DNA of 64,000 nucleotides from Cherax quadricarinatus (lineage: Eukaryota; Arthropoda; Malacostraca; Decapoda; Parastacidae). Of this stretch, positions 27,630 through 39,982 are shown piece after piece. Below the pieces are notes generated by a model that was not told where the DNA came from, searched no databases, and saw only the letters and a list, made by a program, of their open reading frames with translations. Numbering within the stretch: position 1 is the stretch's first letter; each line of letters starts with the position of its first letter. The stretch lies in NCBI RefSeq assembly GCF_038502225.1, contig NC_091298.1, forward strand, positions 27,621,963-27,685,962. The letters are read 5' to 3'. The position numbers were made by a program, and so were the translations under genes.

Positions 27630-30600
27630 GTGCTGGGGCGTCGAGTGTGTGTGGTTGACCCAGGGGGTCAGGTGCTGGCCCTCGAGTTTATGGTTGACCC
27701 AGGGTGTCAGGTGATGGCCCTCGAGTTTATGGTTGACCCAGGGTGTCAGGTGCTGGCCCCTCGAGGGTATGGTTGAACCAGGGTGTCAGGCGCTGGCAGC
27801 GCGAGTGCATGGTTGACCCAGGGTGTCAGGTGCTGGCCCCTCGAGTGTATGGTTGACCCAGGGTGTCAGGTGCTAGCAGCGCGAGTGTATGCTTGACCCA
27901 GGATGTCAGGTGCTAGCAGCGCGAGTGTATGTTTGACCCAGGGTGTCAGATGCTGACAGCGCGAGTGTACAGTTGACCCAGTGTGTCAGGTGCTGGCCCC
28001 TCGAGTGTATGGTTGACCCAGGGTGTCATGTGCTAGCAGCTCGAGTGTATGGTTGAACCAGGGTGTCAGGTGCTGTCAGCTCGAGTGTATGGTTGACCCA
28101 GGGTGTCAGGTCCTGGCCCCTGGAGTGTATGGTTAACCCAGGGTGTCAGGTCCTGGCCCCTCGAGTGTACGGTTCACCCAGGGAGTCAGGTGCTGTCAGC
28201 TCGAGTGTATGGTTGACGCAGGGTGTCAGGTGCTGACAGCTCGAGTGTATGGTTGACCCCAGGTTGTCAGGCCGTGGCCCCTCGAGTATACGGTTGACCC
28301 AGGGTGTCAGGAGCTGTCAGCTCGAGTGTATGGTTGACCCAGGGAGTCAGGTCCTGGCCCCTCGAGTGTATGGTTGACCCAGGGTTTCAGGTTCTGGCCC
28401 CTCGAGTGTACGGTTGACCCAGGGTGTCAGGTGCTGTCAGCTCGAGTGTATGGTTGACCCCAGGTTGTCAGGTCCTGGCCTCTCGAGTGTATGGTTGACC
28501 CAGGGTGTCAGATGCTGTCAGCTCGAGTGTATGGTTGACCCAGGGTGTCAGGTGCTGACAGCACGAGTGTATGGTTGAACCAGAGTGTCAGGTGCTGACT
28601 GCTCGAATGTATGGTTGACCCAGGTTGTCAGGTGTTGACAGCTCGAGTGCATGGTTGACCCAGGGTGTCAGGTGCTGACAGCTCGAGTGTATGGTTGACC
28701 CAGGGTGTCAGGTCCTGGCAGCACGAGTGTATGGTTGACCCAGGGTGTCAGGTGCCGTCGGCTCGAGTGTATGGTTGACCCAGGGTGTCAGGTGCTGACA
28801 GCTCGAGTGTATGGTTGACCCAGGGTGTCAGGACCTGGCAGCACGAGCGTATGGTTGACCCAGGGTGTTAGGTGCTGTCAGCTCGAGTGTATGGTTGGCC
28901 CAGGGTGTCATTTCCTGGCAGCACGAGCGTATGTTTGACCCAGGGTGTCAGGTGCTGTCAGCTCGAGTGTATAGTTGACCCAGGGTGTCAGGTCCTGGCA
29001 GCACGAGCGTATGGTTGACCCAGGGTGTCAGGTGCCGACAGCTCGAGTGTATGGTTAACCCAGGGTGTCAGGTCCTGGCAGCACGAGCATATGGTTGACC
29101 CAGGGTGTCAGGTGCTGACAGCTCGAGTGTAAGGTTGGCCCAGGGGGTCAGGTCCTGGCAGCACTAGCGTATGGTTGACCCAGGGTGTCAGGTCCTGGCA
29201 GCACGAGCATATGGTTGACCCAGGGTGTCAAGTGCTGACAGCTCGAGTGTATGGCTGGCCCAGGGTGTCAGGTCCTGGCAGCACGAGCGTATGGTTGACC
29301 CAGGGTGTCAGGTCCTATCAGCACGAGCATATGGTTGACCCAGGGTGTCAGTGTTGACAGCTCGAATGCATGGTTGACCCAGGGTGTCAGGTGCTGGCCC
29401 CTCGAGTGTATGGTTGACCCAGGGTATCAGGTGCTGGCCCCTCGAGTGTATGGTTGACCCAGGGTGTCAGGTGCTAGCAGCGCGAGTGTATGCTTGACCC
29501 AGGATGTCAGGTGCTAGCAGCGCGAGTATATGTTTGACCCAGGGTGTCAGATGCTGACAGCGCGAGTGTACAGTTGACCCAGGGTGTCAGGTGCTGGCCC
29601 CTCGAGTGTATGGTTGACCCAGGGTGTCAGGTGCTGTCAGCTCGAGTGTATGGTTGACGCAGGGTGTCAGGTCCTGGCCCCTGGAGTGTATGGTTGACCC
29701 AGGGTGTCAGGTCCTGGCCCCTCGAGTGTACGGTTCACCCAGGGAGTCAGGTGCTGTCAGCTCGAGTGTATGGTTGACGCAGGGTGTCAGGTGCTGACAG
29801 CTCGAGTGTATGGTTGACCCCAGGTTGTCAGGCCGTGGCCCCTAGAGTGTACGGTTGACCCAGGGTGTCAGGAGCTGTCAGCTCGAGTGTATGGTTGACC
29901 CAGGGAGTCAGGTCCTGGCCCCTCGAGTGTATGGTTGACCCAGGGATTCAGGTTCTGGCCCCTCGAGTGTACGGTTGACCCAGGGTGTCACGTGCTGTCA
30001 GCTCGAGTGTATTGTTGACCCCAGGTTGTCAGGTCCTGGCCCCTCGAGTGTATGGTTGACCCAGGGTGTCAGATGCTGTCAGCTCGAGTGTATGGTTGAC
30101 CCAGGGTGTCAGGTGCTGACAGCACGAGTGTATGGTTGAACCAGAGTGTCAGGTGCTGACTGCTCGAATGTATGGTTGACCCAGGGTGTCAGGTGTTGAC
30201 AGCTCGAGTGCATGGTTGACCCAGGGTGTCAGGTGCTGACAGCTCGAGTGTATGGTTGACCCAGGGTGTCAGATCCTGGCAGCACGAGTGTATGGTTGAC
30301 CCAGGGTGTCAGGTGCCGTCGGCTCGAGTGTATGGTTGACCCAGGGTGTCAGGTGCCGACAGCTCGAGTGTATGGTTGACCCAGGGTGTCAGGTCCTGGC
30401 AGCACGAGCGTATGGTTGACCCAGGGTGTTAGGTGCTGTCAGCTCGAGTGTATGGTTGGCCCAGGGTGTCATTTCCTGGCAGCACGAGCGTATGGTTGAC
30501 CCAGGGTGTCAGGTGCTGTCAGCTCGAGTGTATAGTTGACCCAGGGTGTCAGGTCCTGGCAGCACGAGCGTATGGTTGACCCAGGGTGTCAGGTGCCGAC

Positions 30601-33600
30601 AGCTCGAGTGTATGGTTAACCCAGGGTGTCAGGTCCTGGCAGCACGAGCATATGGTTGACCCAGGGTGTCAGGTGCTGACAGCTCGAGTGTAAGGTTGGC
30701 CCAGGGGGTCAGGTCCTGGCAGCACGAGCGTATGGTTGACCCAGGGTGTCAGGTCCTGGCAGCACGAGCATATGGTTGACCCAGGGTGTCAAGTGCTGAC
30801 AGCTCGAGTGTATGGTTGGCCCAGGGTGTCAGGTCCTGGCAGCACGAGCGTATGGTTGACCCAGGGTGTCAGGTCCTATCAGCACGAGCATATGGTTGAC
30901 CCAGGGTGTCAGGTGTTGACAGCTCGAGTGCATGGTTGACCCAGGGTGTCAGGTGCTGACAGCTCGAGTTCATGGTTGACCCAGGATGTCAGGTCCTGGC
31001 AGCACGAGCATATGGTTGACCCAGGGTGTCAGGTGCTGACACCTCGAGTGTATGGTTGGCCCAGGGTGTCAGGTGTTGACAGTTCGAGTGCATGGTTGAC
31101 ACAGGGTGTCAGGTGCTGACAGTTCGAGTGCATGGTTGCAGTGTGTCAGGTCCTGGCAGCACGAGCATATGGTTGTGTCAGGTCCTGGCAGCACGAGCAT
31201 ATTGTTGACCCAGGGTGTCAGGTGTTGACAGTTCGAGTGCATGGTTGACACAGGGTGTCAGGTGCTGACAGTTCGAGTGCATGGTTGACCCAGTGTGTCA
31301 GGTCCTGGCAGCACGAGCATATGGTTGACCCAGGTTGTGAGGTGCTGACACCTCGAGTGTATGGTTGGCCCAGGGTGTCAGGTCCTGGCAGCACGAGCAT
31401 ATGGTTGACCCAGGGTGTCAGGTGTTGACAGTTCGAGTGCATGGTTGACACAGGGTGTCAGGTGCTGACAGTTCGAGTGCATGGTTGACCCAGTGTGTCA
31501 GGTCCTGGCAGCACGAGCATATGGTTAGGGTGTCAGGTGTTGACAGCTCGAGTGCATGGTTGTGTCAGGTGCTGACAGCTCGAGTGCATGGTTGACCCAG
31601 GTTGTCAGGTTCTGGCAGCACGAGCATATGGTTGACCCAAGGTGTCAGGTCCTGGCAGCACGAGCATATGGTTGACCCAGGGTGTCAGGTCCTGGCAGCA
31701 CGAGCATATGGTTGACCAAGAGTGTCAGGTGCTGACAGCTCGAGTGTATGGTTGGCCCAGGGTGTCAGGTCCTGGCAGCACGAGCATATGGTTGACCCAG
31801 GGTGTCAGGTGCTGACAGCTCGAGTTCATGGTTGACCCAGGATGTCAGGTCCTGGCAGCACGAGCATATGGTTGACCCAGGGTGTCAGGTGCTGACACCT
31901 CGAGTGTATGGTTGGCCCAGGGTGTCAGGTGTTGACAGTTCGAGTGCATGGTTGACACAGGGTGTCAGGTGCTGACAGTTCGAGTGCATGGTTGACCCAG
32001 TGTGTCAGGTCCTGGCAGCACGAGCATATGGTTGACCAAGGGTGTCAGGTCCTGGCAGCACGAGCATATTGTTGACCCAGGGTGTCAGGTGTTGACAGTT
32101 CGAGTGCATGGTTGACACAGGGTGTCAGGTGCTGACAGTTCGAGTGCATGGTTGACCCAGTGTGTCAGGTCCTGGCAGCACGAGCATATGGTTGACCCAG
32201 GTTGTGAGGTGCTGACACCTCGAGTGTATGGTTGGCCCAGGGTGTCAGGTCCTGGCAGCACGAGCATATGGTTGACCCAGGGTGTCAGGTGTTGACAGTT
32301 CGAGTGCATGGTTGACACAGGGTGTCAGGTGCTGACAGTTCGAGTGCATGGTTGACCCAGTGTGTCAGGTCCTGGCAGCACGAGCATATGGTTGACCCAG
32401 GGTGTCAGGTGTTGACAGCTCGAGTGCATGGTTGACCCAGGGTGTCAGGTGCTGACAGCTCGAGTGCATGGTTGACCCAGGTTGTCAGGTTCTGGCAGCA
32501 CGAGCATATGGTTGACCCAAGGTGTCAGGTCCTGGCAGCACGAGCATATGGTTGACCCAGGGTGTCAGGTCCTGGCAGCACGAGCATATGGTTGACCAAG
32601 AGTGTCAGGTGCTGACAGCTCGAGTGTATGGTTGGCCCAGGGTGTCAGGTCCTGGCAGCACGAGCATATGGTTGACCCAGGGTGTCAGGTGCTGACAGCT
32701 CGAGTGTATTGTTGACCCAGGGTGTCAGGTCTTGGCAGCACGAGTGTATGGTTGACCCAGGGTGTCAGGTCCTGACAGCACGAGCATATGGTTGACCCAG
32801 GGTGTCAGGTGCTGACAGCTCGAGTGTATGGTTGACCCAGGGTGTCAGGTCCTGGCAGCACGAGTGTATGGTTGACCCAGGGTGTCAGGTGCTGACAGCT
32901 CGAGTGTATAGTTGGCCCAGGTTGTCAGGTCCTGGCAGCACGAGCATATGGTTGACCCAGGGTGTCAGGTGCTGACAGCTTGAGTGTATGGTTGACCCAG
33001 GGTGTCAAGTCCTGGCAGCACGAGTGCATGGTTGAGCCAGGGTGTCAGGTGCTTACAGCTCGAGTGTATGGTTGACTCAGTGAGTCAGGTTCTGACAGCA
33101 CGAGCATATGGTTGACCCAGCGTGTCAGGTGCTGACAGCTCGAGTGTATGGTTGACCCAGGGTGTCAGGTCCTGGCAGCACGAGCATATGGTTGACCCAG
33201 GGTGTCAGGTCATGGCAGCACGAGTGTATGGCTGACCCAGGGTGTCAGGTCCTGGCAGCGCGAGTGTATCGTTGACCCAGGGTGTCAGGTCCTGGCAGCA
33301 CGAGTGTATGGTTGACCCCGGGTGTCAGGTCCTGGCAGCACGAGCATATGGTTGACCCAGGGTGTCAGGTGCTGACAGCTCGAGTGTATGGTTGGCCCAG
33401 GGTGTCAGGTCCTGGCAGCACAAGTGTATGGTTGACCCAGGGTGTCAGGTCCTGGCAGCACGAGCATATGGTTGGCCCAGGGTGTCAGGTGCTGACAGCT
33501 CGAGCGTATGGTTGACCCAGGGTGTCAGGTCCTGGCAGCACGAGTGTATGGTTGACCCAGGGCGTCAGGTCCTGGCAGCACGAGCATATGGTTGACCCAG

Positions 33601-35928
33601 GGTGTCAGGTCCTGGCAGCACGAGCATATGGTTGACCCAGGGTGTCAGGTGCTGACACCTGGAGTGTATCGTTGACCCTGAGTGTCAGGTGCTGACAGCT
33701 CGAGTGTATGGTTGACCCAGGGTGTCAGGTGCTGACAGCTCGAGTGTATGGTTGACCCAGGGTGTCAGGTGCTGATAGCTCGAGTGTATGGTTGACCCAG
33801 GGTGTCAGGTGCTGACAGCTCGAGTGTATGGTTGGCCCAGGGTGTCAGGTGCTGACAGCTCGAGTGTATGGTTGGCCCAGGGTGTCAGGTGCTGAGAGCT
33901 CGAGTGTATGGTTGACCCAGTGTGTCAGGTCCTGGCAGCGCGAGTGTATGGTTGACCCAGGGTGTCAGGTCCTGGCAGCTCGAGTGTATGGTTGACCCAG
34001 GGTGTCAGGTCCTGGCAGCACAAGTGTATGGTTGACCCAGGGTGTCAGGTCCTGGCAGCACGAGCATATGGTTGACCCAGGGTGTCAGGTGCTGACAGCT
34101 GGAGTGTATGGTTGACCCAGTGTGTCAGGTCCTGGCAGCTCGAGTGTACGGTTGACCCAGGGCGTCAGGTCCTGGCAGCACGAGTGTATGGTTGACCCAG
34201 GGTGTCAGGTCCTGGCAGCACGAGTGTATGGTTGACCCAGTTTACCTGGAGTTTACCTGGAGAGAGTTCCGGGGGTCAACGCCCCCGCGGCCCGGTCTGT
34301 GACCAGGCCTCCTGGTGGATCACAGCCTGATCAACCAGGCTGTTGCTGCTGGCTGCACGCAAACCAACGTACGAGCCACAGCTACAGTGTGTCAGGTCCT
34401 GGCTGCTCGAGTGTATGGTTGGCCCAGGGTGTCAGGTCCTGGCAGCACGAGCATATGGTTGACCCAGGGTGTCAGGTGCTGACAGCTGGAGTGTATGGTT
34501 GACCCAGGGTGTCAAGTCCTGGCAGCTCGAGTGTACGGTTGACCCAGGGTGTCAGGTCCTGGCAGCACGAGTGTATGGTTGACCCAGGGTGTCAGGTCCT
34601 GGCTGCTGGAGTGTATGGTTGGCCCAGGGTGTCAGGTCCTGGCAGCACGAGCATATGGTTGACCCAGGGTGTCAGGTGCTGACAGCTGGAGTGTATGGTT
34701 GACCCAGGGTGTCAGGTCCTGGCAGCTCGAGTGTACGGTTGACCCAGGGTGTCAGGTCCTGGCAGCACGAGTGTATGGTTGACCCAGGGTGTCAGGTCCT
34801 GGCTGCTGGAGTGTATGGTTGGCCCAGGGTGTCAGGTCCTGGCAGCACGAGCATATGGTTGACCCAGGGTGTCAGGTGCTGACAGCTGGAGTGTATGGTT
34901 GACCCAGGGTGTCAGGTCCTGGCAGCTCGAGTGTACGGTTGACCCAGGGTGTCAGGTCCTGGCAGCACGAGTGTATGGTTGACCCAGGGCGTCAGGTCCT
35001 GGCAGCACGAGTGTATGGTTGACCCAGGGTGTCAGGTCCTGGCAGCACGAGTGTATGGTTGACCCAGGGTGTCAGGTCTTGGCAGCACGAGTGAATGGTT
35101 GACCCAGGGTGTCAGGTCCTGGCAGCACGAGTGTATGGTTGACCCAGGGTGTCAGGTCCTGGCAGCACGAGTGTATGCTTGACCCAGGGTGTCAGGTCCT
35201 GGCAGCACGAGTGTATGTTTGACCCAGGGTGTCAGGTCCTGACAGCACGAGTGTATGGTTGACCCAGGGTGTCAGGTCCTGGCAGCACGAGTGTATGCTT
35301 GACCCAGGGTGTCAGGTCCTGGCAGCACGAGTGTATGGTTGACCCAGGGTGTCAGGTCCTGACAGCACGAGTGTATGCTTGACCCAGGGTGTCAGGTCCT
35401 GGCAGCACGAGTGTATGGTTGACCCAGGGTGTCAGGTCCTGGCAGCACGAGTGAATGCTTGACCCAGGGTGTCAGGTCCTGGCAGCACGAGTGTATGGTT
35501 GACCCAGGGTGTCAGGTCCTGGCAGCACGAGTGTATGGTTGACCCAGGGTGTCAGGTCCTGGCAGCACGAGTGTATGCTTGACCCAGGGTGTCAGGTCCT
35601 GGCAGCACGAGTGAATGCTTGACCCAGGGTGTCAGGTCCTGGCAGCACGAGTGTATGGTTGACCCAGGGTGTCAGGTCCTGGCAGCACGAGTGTATGGTT
35701 GACCCAGGGTGTCAGGTCCTGGCAGCACGAGTGTATGCTTGACCCAGGGTGTCAGGTCCTGGCAGCACGAGTGAATGCTTGACCCAGGGTGTCAGGTCCT
35801 GGCAGCACGAGTGTATGGTTGACCCAGGGTGTCAGGTCCTGGCAGCACGAGTGTATGGTTGACCCAGGGTGTCAGGTCCTGGCAGCACGAGTGTATGGTT
35901 GACCCAGGGTGTCAGGTGCTGACAGCTC
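27630..35928. repeat. 40-bp satellite array, ~8.3 kb, ~200 units
   Basis: The unit is ggttgacccagggtgtcagg followed by tcctggcagcacgagtgtat. Main variants differ in the middle (gtgctgacagctcgag, gtgctggcccctcgag, gtgctagcagcgcgag), and many units carry CTCGAG. Higher orders are visible. Alternating variants form ~80-bp dimers over much of the middle. A rare variant recurs at ~1601 bp (27871 and 29472). A 200-bp (5-unit) block repeats three times at 34401-35000, and a 160-bp (4-unit) period is marked by gtgaatgctt at 35451, 35611 and 35771. Divergence falls from left to right. It is interrupted by a family H insertion. ORFs of 60-77 residues inside are artefacts of a 40-bp period. Confidence 0.95.
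34240..34385 (+). mobile_element. Family H SINE-like insertion in the 40-bp satellite
   Basis: About 146 bp with tttacctggagtttacctgg, gggggtcaacgcccccgcgg and tgatcaaccaggctgttgct, unrelated to the satellite. I recall this as a common crayfish repeat. No ORF. The satellite register resumes after it at cagtgtgtcagg, suggesting a clean insertion. Any target duplication is at most a few bases (cag). Related pieces: 24290-24350 and 26010-26176, on the opposite strand. Confidence 0.75.
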
Positions 35929-36069
35929 ACCCTCAGTCGTGTACAAAGAAACTTCACAAATATTTTATCATTGTTTTGCATTTTTTCAGCTCTTACTAAC
36001 GCTATCAAGAGAATATGTGTGTTTCAGCAAGAGTTTAATTTTTAAAAGTGATGCTACAAATTCCAGTGT
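35929..36069. other. Short unique spacer
   Basis: Unique AT-rich DNA between the satellite and the (AC)n tract. Confidence 0.4.
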
Positions 36070-36095
36070 CTTACACAAACACAAACACACAAACA

Positions 36096-36137
<42 letters not shown>

Positions 36138-36160
36138 CAGTCACACACACACACATGCAG

Positions 36161-36240
<80 letters not shown>
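36070..36240. repeat. (AC)n microsatellite, 5' flank of LINE A2
   Basis: AC dinucleotides with a duplicated atgcagtc interruption. LINE A2 begins directly at its right end. Confidence 0.95.
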
Positions 36241-36243
<3 letters not shown>

Positions 36244-36918
36244 AAGATTGGGGAAGGGCAAAGAAGGCCGCAGACGGAGTACAGTCTAGGGGGTCAGAGA
36301 CTACAAACCTCACTCAAGGAAAAAGATCTTGGGGTGAGTATAACACCAGGCACATCTCCTGAAGCGCACATCAACCAAATAACTGCTGCAGCATATGGGC
36401 GCCTAGCAAACCTCAGAACAGCATTCCGACATCTTAATAAGGAATCGTTCAGGACCCTGTACACCGTATACGTTAGGCCCATATTGGAGTATGCGGCACC
36501 AGTTTGGAACCCACACCTAGCCAAGCACGTAAAGAAACTAGAGAAAGTGCAAAGGTTTGCAACAAGACTAGTCCCAGAGCTAAGAGGTATGTCCTACGAG
36601 GAGAGGTTAAGGGAAATCAACCTGACGACACTGGAGGACAGGAGAGATAGGGGGGACATGATAACGACATACAAAATACTGAGAGGAATTGACAAGGTGG
36701 ACAAAAACAGGATGTTCCAGAGATTGGACACAGTAACAAGGGGACACAGTTGGAAGCTAAAGACACAGATGAATCACAGGGATGTTAGGAAGTATTTCTT
36801 CAGCCACAGAGTAGTCAGTAAGTGGAATAGTTTGGGAAGCGATGTAGTGGAGGCAGGATCCATACATAGCTTTAAGCAGAGGTACGATAAAGCTCACGGC
36901 TCAGGGAGAGTGACCTAG
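36241..36918 (+). CDS. C-terminal RT fragment of LINE A2 (225 aa)
   Basis: Uninterrupted frame covering the post-catalytic part of a CR1-like reverse transcriptase. It includes KDLGVSITPG, AHINQITAAAYGRLANLRTA, YTVYVRPILEYAAPVWNPHL, VQRFATRLVPELRGMSYEER, RRDRGDMITTYKILRGID and an FFSHRVVSKWNSLG end. These are the thumb and C-terminal domain conserved through the CR1/Jockey group. The FADD catalytic box and everything before it are missing, so it cannot be active. The ATG coincides with an internal Met of the full protein and is not a real start. Its open state despite truncation indicates a recent insertion. Confidence 0.85.
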
Positions 36919-36996
36919 TAGCGATCAGTGAAGAGGCGGGGCCAGGAGCTCGGACTCGACCCCCGCAACCTCAACTAGGTGAGTACAACTAGGTGA
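36241..36996 (+). mobile_element. CR1-like LINE family A, copy A2 (3' third only)
   Basis: 5'-truncated copy starting inside the RT thumb region and ending with two tandem aactaggtgagtac units that run into (AC)n. It is nearly identical to A4 over its whole length (a few substitutions per hundred bases). Both flanks are (AC)n. Confidence 0.9.
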
Positions 36997-37063
36997 GTAC
37001 ATACACACACACACACACTTACACACACATACACACACACACATACACACACACACACACATG
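36997..37063. repeat. (AC)n tail of A2 and 5' flank of A3
   Basis: AC dinucleotides with a few T interruptions, shared between the end of A2 and the truncated start of A3. Confidence 0.9.
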
Positions 37064-37139
37064 AGGAGTGGCACGAAAGAATCAACGAGAAATCCTCAGG
37101 CATCACAGCAGTCACAGAAACGAAACTCGCTGAGACAAT
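37064..37139 (+). mobile_element. LINE A3, 5' segment (endonuclease start)
   Basis: Translates to EEWHERINEKSSGITAVTETKLAETI, the start of the APE-type endonuclease of family A (compare the 5340-5400 region of A1). It continues in frame at 39876 once element B is removed: the Ile codon is completed by the sequence after the CAAT repeat, leading into FPPGYQIPRKD. It begins directly at the (AC)n tail of A2. Confidence 0.85.
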
Positions 37140-37336
37140 AAGAACTTAAAAACATAAGAAAGAAGGAACACTGCAACAGGCCTACTGACCCATGCGGAGC
37201 AGGTCCATGTCCCCCCTCCGGATTAGACCAATGACCCACCCCCCGGATGATCCCAATGACCCACCCAGTCTGGTCATCCCCACTCATGGATGGAGCACTG
37301 TTCCAGACCCAGCAGCGCAAGCTAGTCAGGTCCAAC

Positions 37337-37717
37337 TCACACCCACCCACACCCACTCATGTATTTATCTAACCTATTTTTAAAACTACACAACGTTTTA
37401 GCCTCAATAACTGTACGCGGGAGTTTGTTCCACTCATCCACAACTCTGGTACCAAACCAGTGCTTTCCTATATCCTTCCTGAATCTGAATTTTTCCAACT
37501 TGAAACCATTGCTGCGAGTCCTGTCTTGGCTGGAAATTTTCAGCACACTATTGGTAATTTTCCATTTATACACCTCGATCATATCCCCCCTAATTCTACG
37601 CCTTTCGAGAGAGTGCAGATTCAGGGCCCTCAGTCTATCCTCATAGGGAAGATTTCTGATACATGGCATCATCTTTGTCATCCTCCTCTGTAAGTTTTCC
37701 AGAGCATTTATATCCAT
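37337..37717 (-). pseudogene. C-terminal end of LINE B RT (split off by element E)
   Basis: 126 residues: MDINALENLQRRMTKM, LPYEDRLRALNLHSLERRRI, RGDMIEVYKWKI, SSQDRTRSNGFKLEKFRF and a WFGTRVVDEWNKLPRTVIEA end, the standard CR1-type C-terminal domain. It is the continuation of the frame 37839-39086. The MDI codons are duplicated on both sides of the E insertion as part of the 8-bp target repeat. Confidence 0.9.
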
Positions 37718-37866
37718 TTATATCCAAGATTCTCCTTTGTATGGACTGATGAAGCCACTGTGTGGCGAAACGTTTCTACAATAAAGATACCCAAGAGTTG
37801 CACATGTGTCTAATATATCAACATGTCGGTTCTCTGAATCATTCATCTACGAACCATTCATCTACA
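37718..37866 (+). mobile_element. Family E element inserted in LINE B with 8-bp duplication
   Basis: 149 bp flanked by ATATCCAT at 37710-37717 and 37867-37874. Removing it joins the two LINE B frames. It contains the family core tgatgaagccactgtgtggc, gaaacgtttctacaataaag and gttgcacatgtgtc. An 8-bp duplication is typical of hAT-type transposition, but I see no clear terminal inverted repeats in this short copy. Confidence 0.85.
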
Positions 37867-39086
37867 ATATCCATTCTGTAATACGGTGACCAGAACTGAG
37901 CAGCATAGTCTAAATGAGGCCTAACCAAGAATATATAGAGTTGAAGAACAACCTGACGACTTCTATTATTTTTACTTCTAGATATGAAGCCAAGAATTCT
38001 GTTAGCTTTAGTGCGAACACTAATGTACTGTTGTCTTGGTTTTAGGTTACTGCTAACCAGAACTCCTAAATCCTTTTCGCAATCGGTAGTATTATTTAGT
38101 TTATATGTGGCATAGTTATTTAACTGTCCAACATTTAGAACTTTGCATTTGTCAATATTAAACTGCATCTGCCACGTCTCCGACCACTGCGTCAGTCTAT
38201 TCAAATCATCCTGGAGTGCTCTAATGTCCTCATTAGAATGAATTGGACGGCCTATTTTGGTGTCATCAACAAATTTGCTTATGTCGCTATTTATTCCCTC
38301 ATCTATGTCGTTTATGTAAATTGTGAACAACAACGGGCCCAACATTGACCCCTGAGGAACACCGCTTGTGACGTGCCCCCATTCTGATTTCTCCCCATTT
38401 ATGCAAACTCTCTGCTGTCTATTTGTCAGCCATGCCTCTACCCAGGAAAAAATTTCTCCTATTCCGTGAGCCCTAAGCTTTCTCAATAGCCTCTTGTGTG
38501 GAACTCTATCGAAAGCCTTACTGAAGTCTATATACACAATATCATATTCATTACAATGATCTACCTCCTCAAACACCTTAGTGAAAAAAGGTAGTAAATT
38601 CGTAAGACAGGAACGCCCCTTTGTAAAACCGTGTTGAGAATCATTAATCAATCTGTGCTTGTCAAGATGGCTACGAATTGCTTCGGAAATTATTAATTCC
38701 ATAAATTTTCCCACTATGGAGGTAAGGCTTATTGGTCTATAGTTCGAAGCCAAGGACCTGTCACCTGCCTTGTAAATAGGTATTACATTTGCCATTTTCC
38801 ACTTATCAGGCACTATGCCAGTTTGTAGTGATATGTTAAAAAGATTAGCCAAAGGTATGCTAAGTTCCTCTTTACATTCCTTTAACACACTTGCAAACAG
38901 TTCATCAGGACCTGGGGATTTGTTAGGTTTTAGTTTCTCTATTTGTCTGAGGACCATGTCACTAGTTACAGCAATCGTACATAGTTTATTATCATCCTGT
39001 TCTACGTAATCTATTATTTCAGGAATATCGCTAGCATTTTCCTGGGTGAGAACTGAGAGGAAGTAGGTATTTAGAATTTCACACAT
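37839..39086 (-). pseudogene. Reverse transcriptase of LINE B
   Basis: A 415-residue frame with NKSPGPDELFASVLKE, PDKWKMANVIPIYKAGDR, NYRPISLTSIVGKFME, DIVYIDFSKAFDRVPHKRLL (motif with catalytic Asp), TSGVPQGSMLGPLLFTIYIN, SKFVDDTK (catalytic box) and DLGVLVSSNLKP. This is a CR1-type RT domain in standard order. The catalytic box reads FVDD instead of the usual F/YADD. The frame runs out into element E (last residues VDEWFVDE are from the insertion), so the C-terminal domain is split off at 37337-37717. The upstream endonuclease is broken. Confidence 0.9.
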
Positions 39087-39982
39087 ATCCTTATCACTGT
39101 CAGTGATCTGACCAGAGTTACTCTTAAGTGGGCCAATCTTGTCCCTAATCTTACTTCTGTATACCTGAAAGAACCCTTTTGGGTTAGTCTTTGAATCCCT
39201 TGCGGCCTTAGCCTCATAATATCTTTTTTGCTTTTCTTATTCCTTTCTTTATTTCTCTCTTTAATTGAATATATTGATTTCTTAACTGCCCATTCCCTCT
39301 TTTGATACGCCTATATATGCCTCTCTTTTGACCAATGAGATGTTTTAATCCATTGTTCATCCATTTGGGATCATTTTTGTTAGATCTAATTTCCCTACTC
39401 GTAACAAAGTTGTCTGGGGAGCTAGAACTATGCTCTGAAAAACGTCATATTGGCAACCAAGATCACCTACCTGATCAATAGTCAGGACATCCCAATTTAA
39501 CCCATCCAAGAAATTTTTCAGTCCCATGAAGTCGGCCAAACGAAAATCTGGGACAGAGATTTGATTGCAGTTATCTGGGTAATTCCATGATATATTGAAA
39601 CTAAGTAATTTGTGACCACTTTCCCCAAGCTCATCATTAACCTCAAGATTATTAATTAGTGAATCTTAGTTGGCAAGAACCAAGTCAAGCAGATTGTTTC
39701 CTCTAGTTGGTTCTGTCACAACCTGTTCTAAAAAACAATCCTGAACCGTATCAAGAAAGTCACTAGACTTACGATTTCCTGTCATATTGTTCCAATCAAT
39801 TTGTCTAATCTTATATCATGTCTAAGACACCAATTTAAATTTTCTCTGACATACATCTCCACACCACCACTGATGCAATCTTTCCACCGGGATATCAGAT
39901 CCCGAGGAAAGATAGGAGTAGAGGGGGAGGAGGGGTTGCACTGCTCATAAAAAACCGATGGTGATTTGAGGAAATTGAAGGC

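Larger units (their letters stand above)
37140..39875 (-). mobile_element. CR1-like LINE family B inserted antisense in LINE A3
   Basis: 5'-truncated in its endonuclease (first readable residues SGGVEMYVRENLNWCLRHD). It runs through RT to a 3' end near 37140 with ttcttatgtttttaag-type tail sequence. Bounded by CAAT at 37136-37139 and 39876-39879, a 4-bp duplication or microhomology. Stops and frameshifts occur between the endonuclease and RT parts. It is interrupted by element E at 37718-37866. Distinct from family A: no gtgagtac(AC)n tail and different protein. Confidence 0.9.

Noticed and set aside
27630..35928. CRISPR array
   Set aside because: Units are contiguous 40-bp repeats with no unique spacers, in a eukaryotic context.
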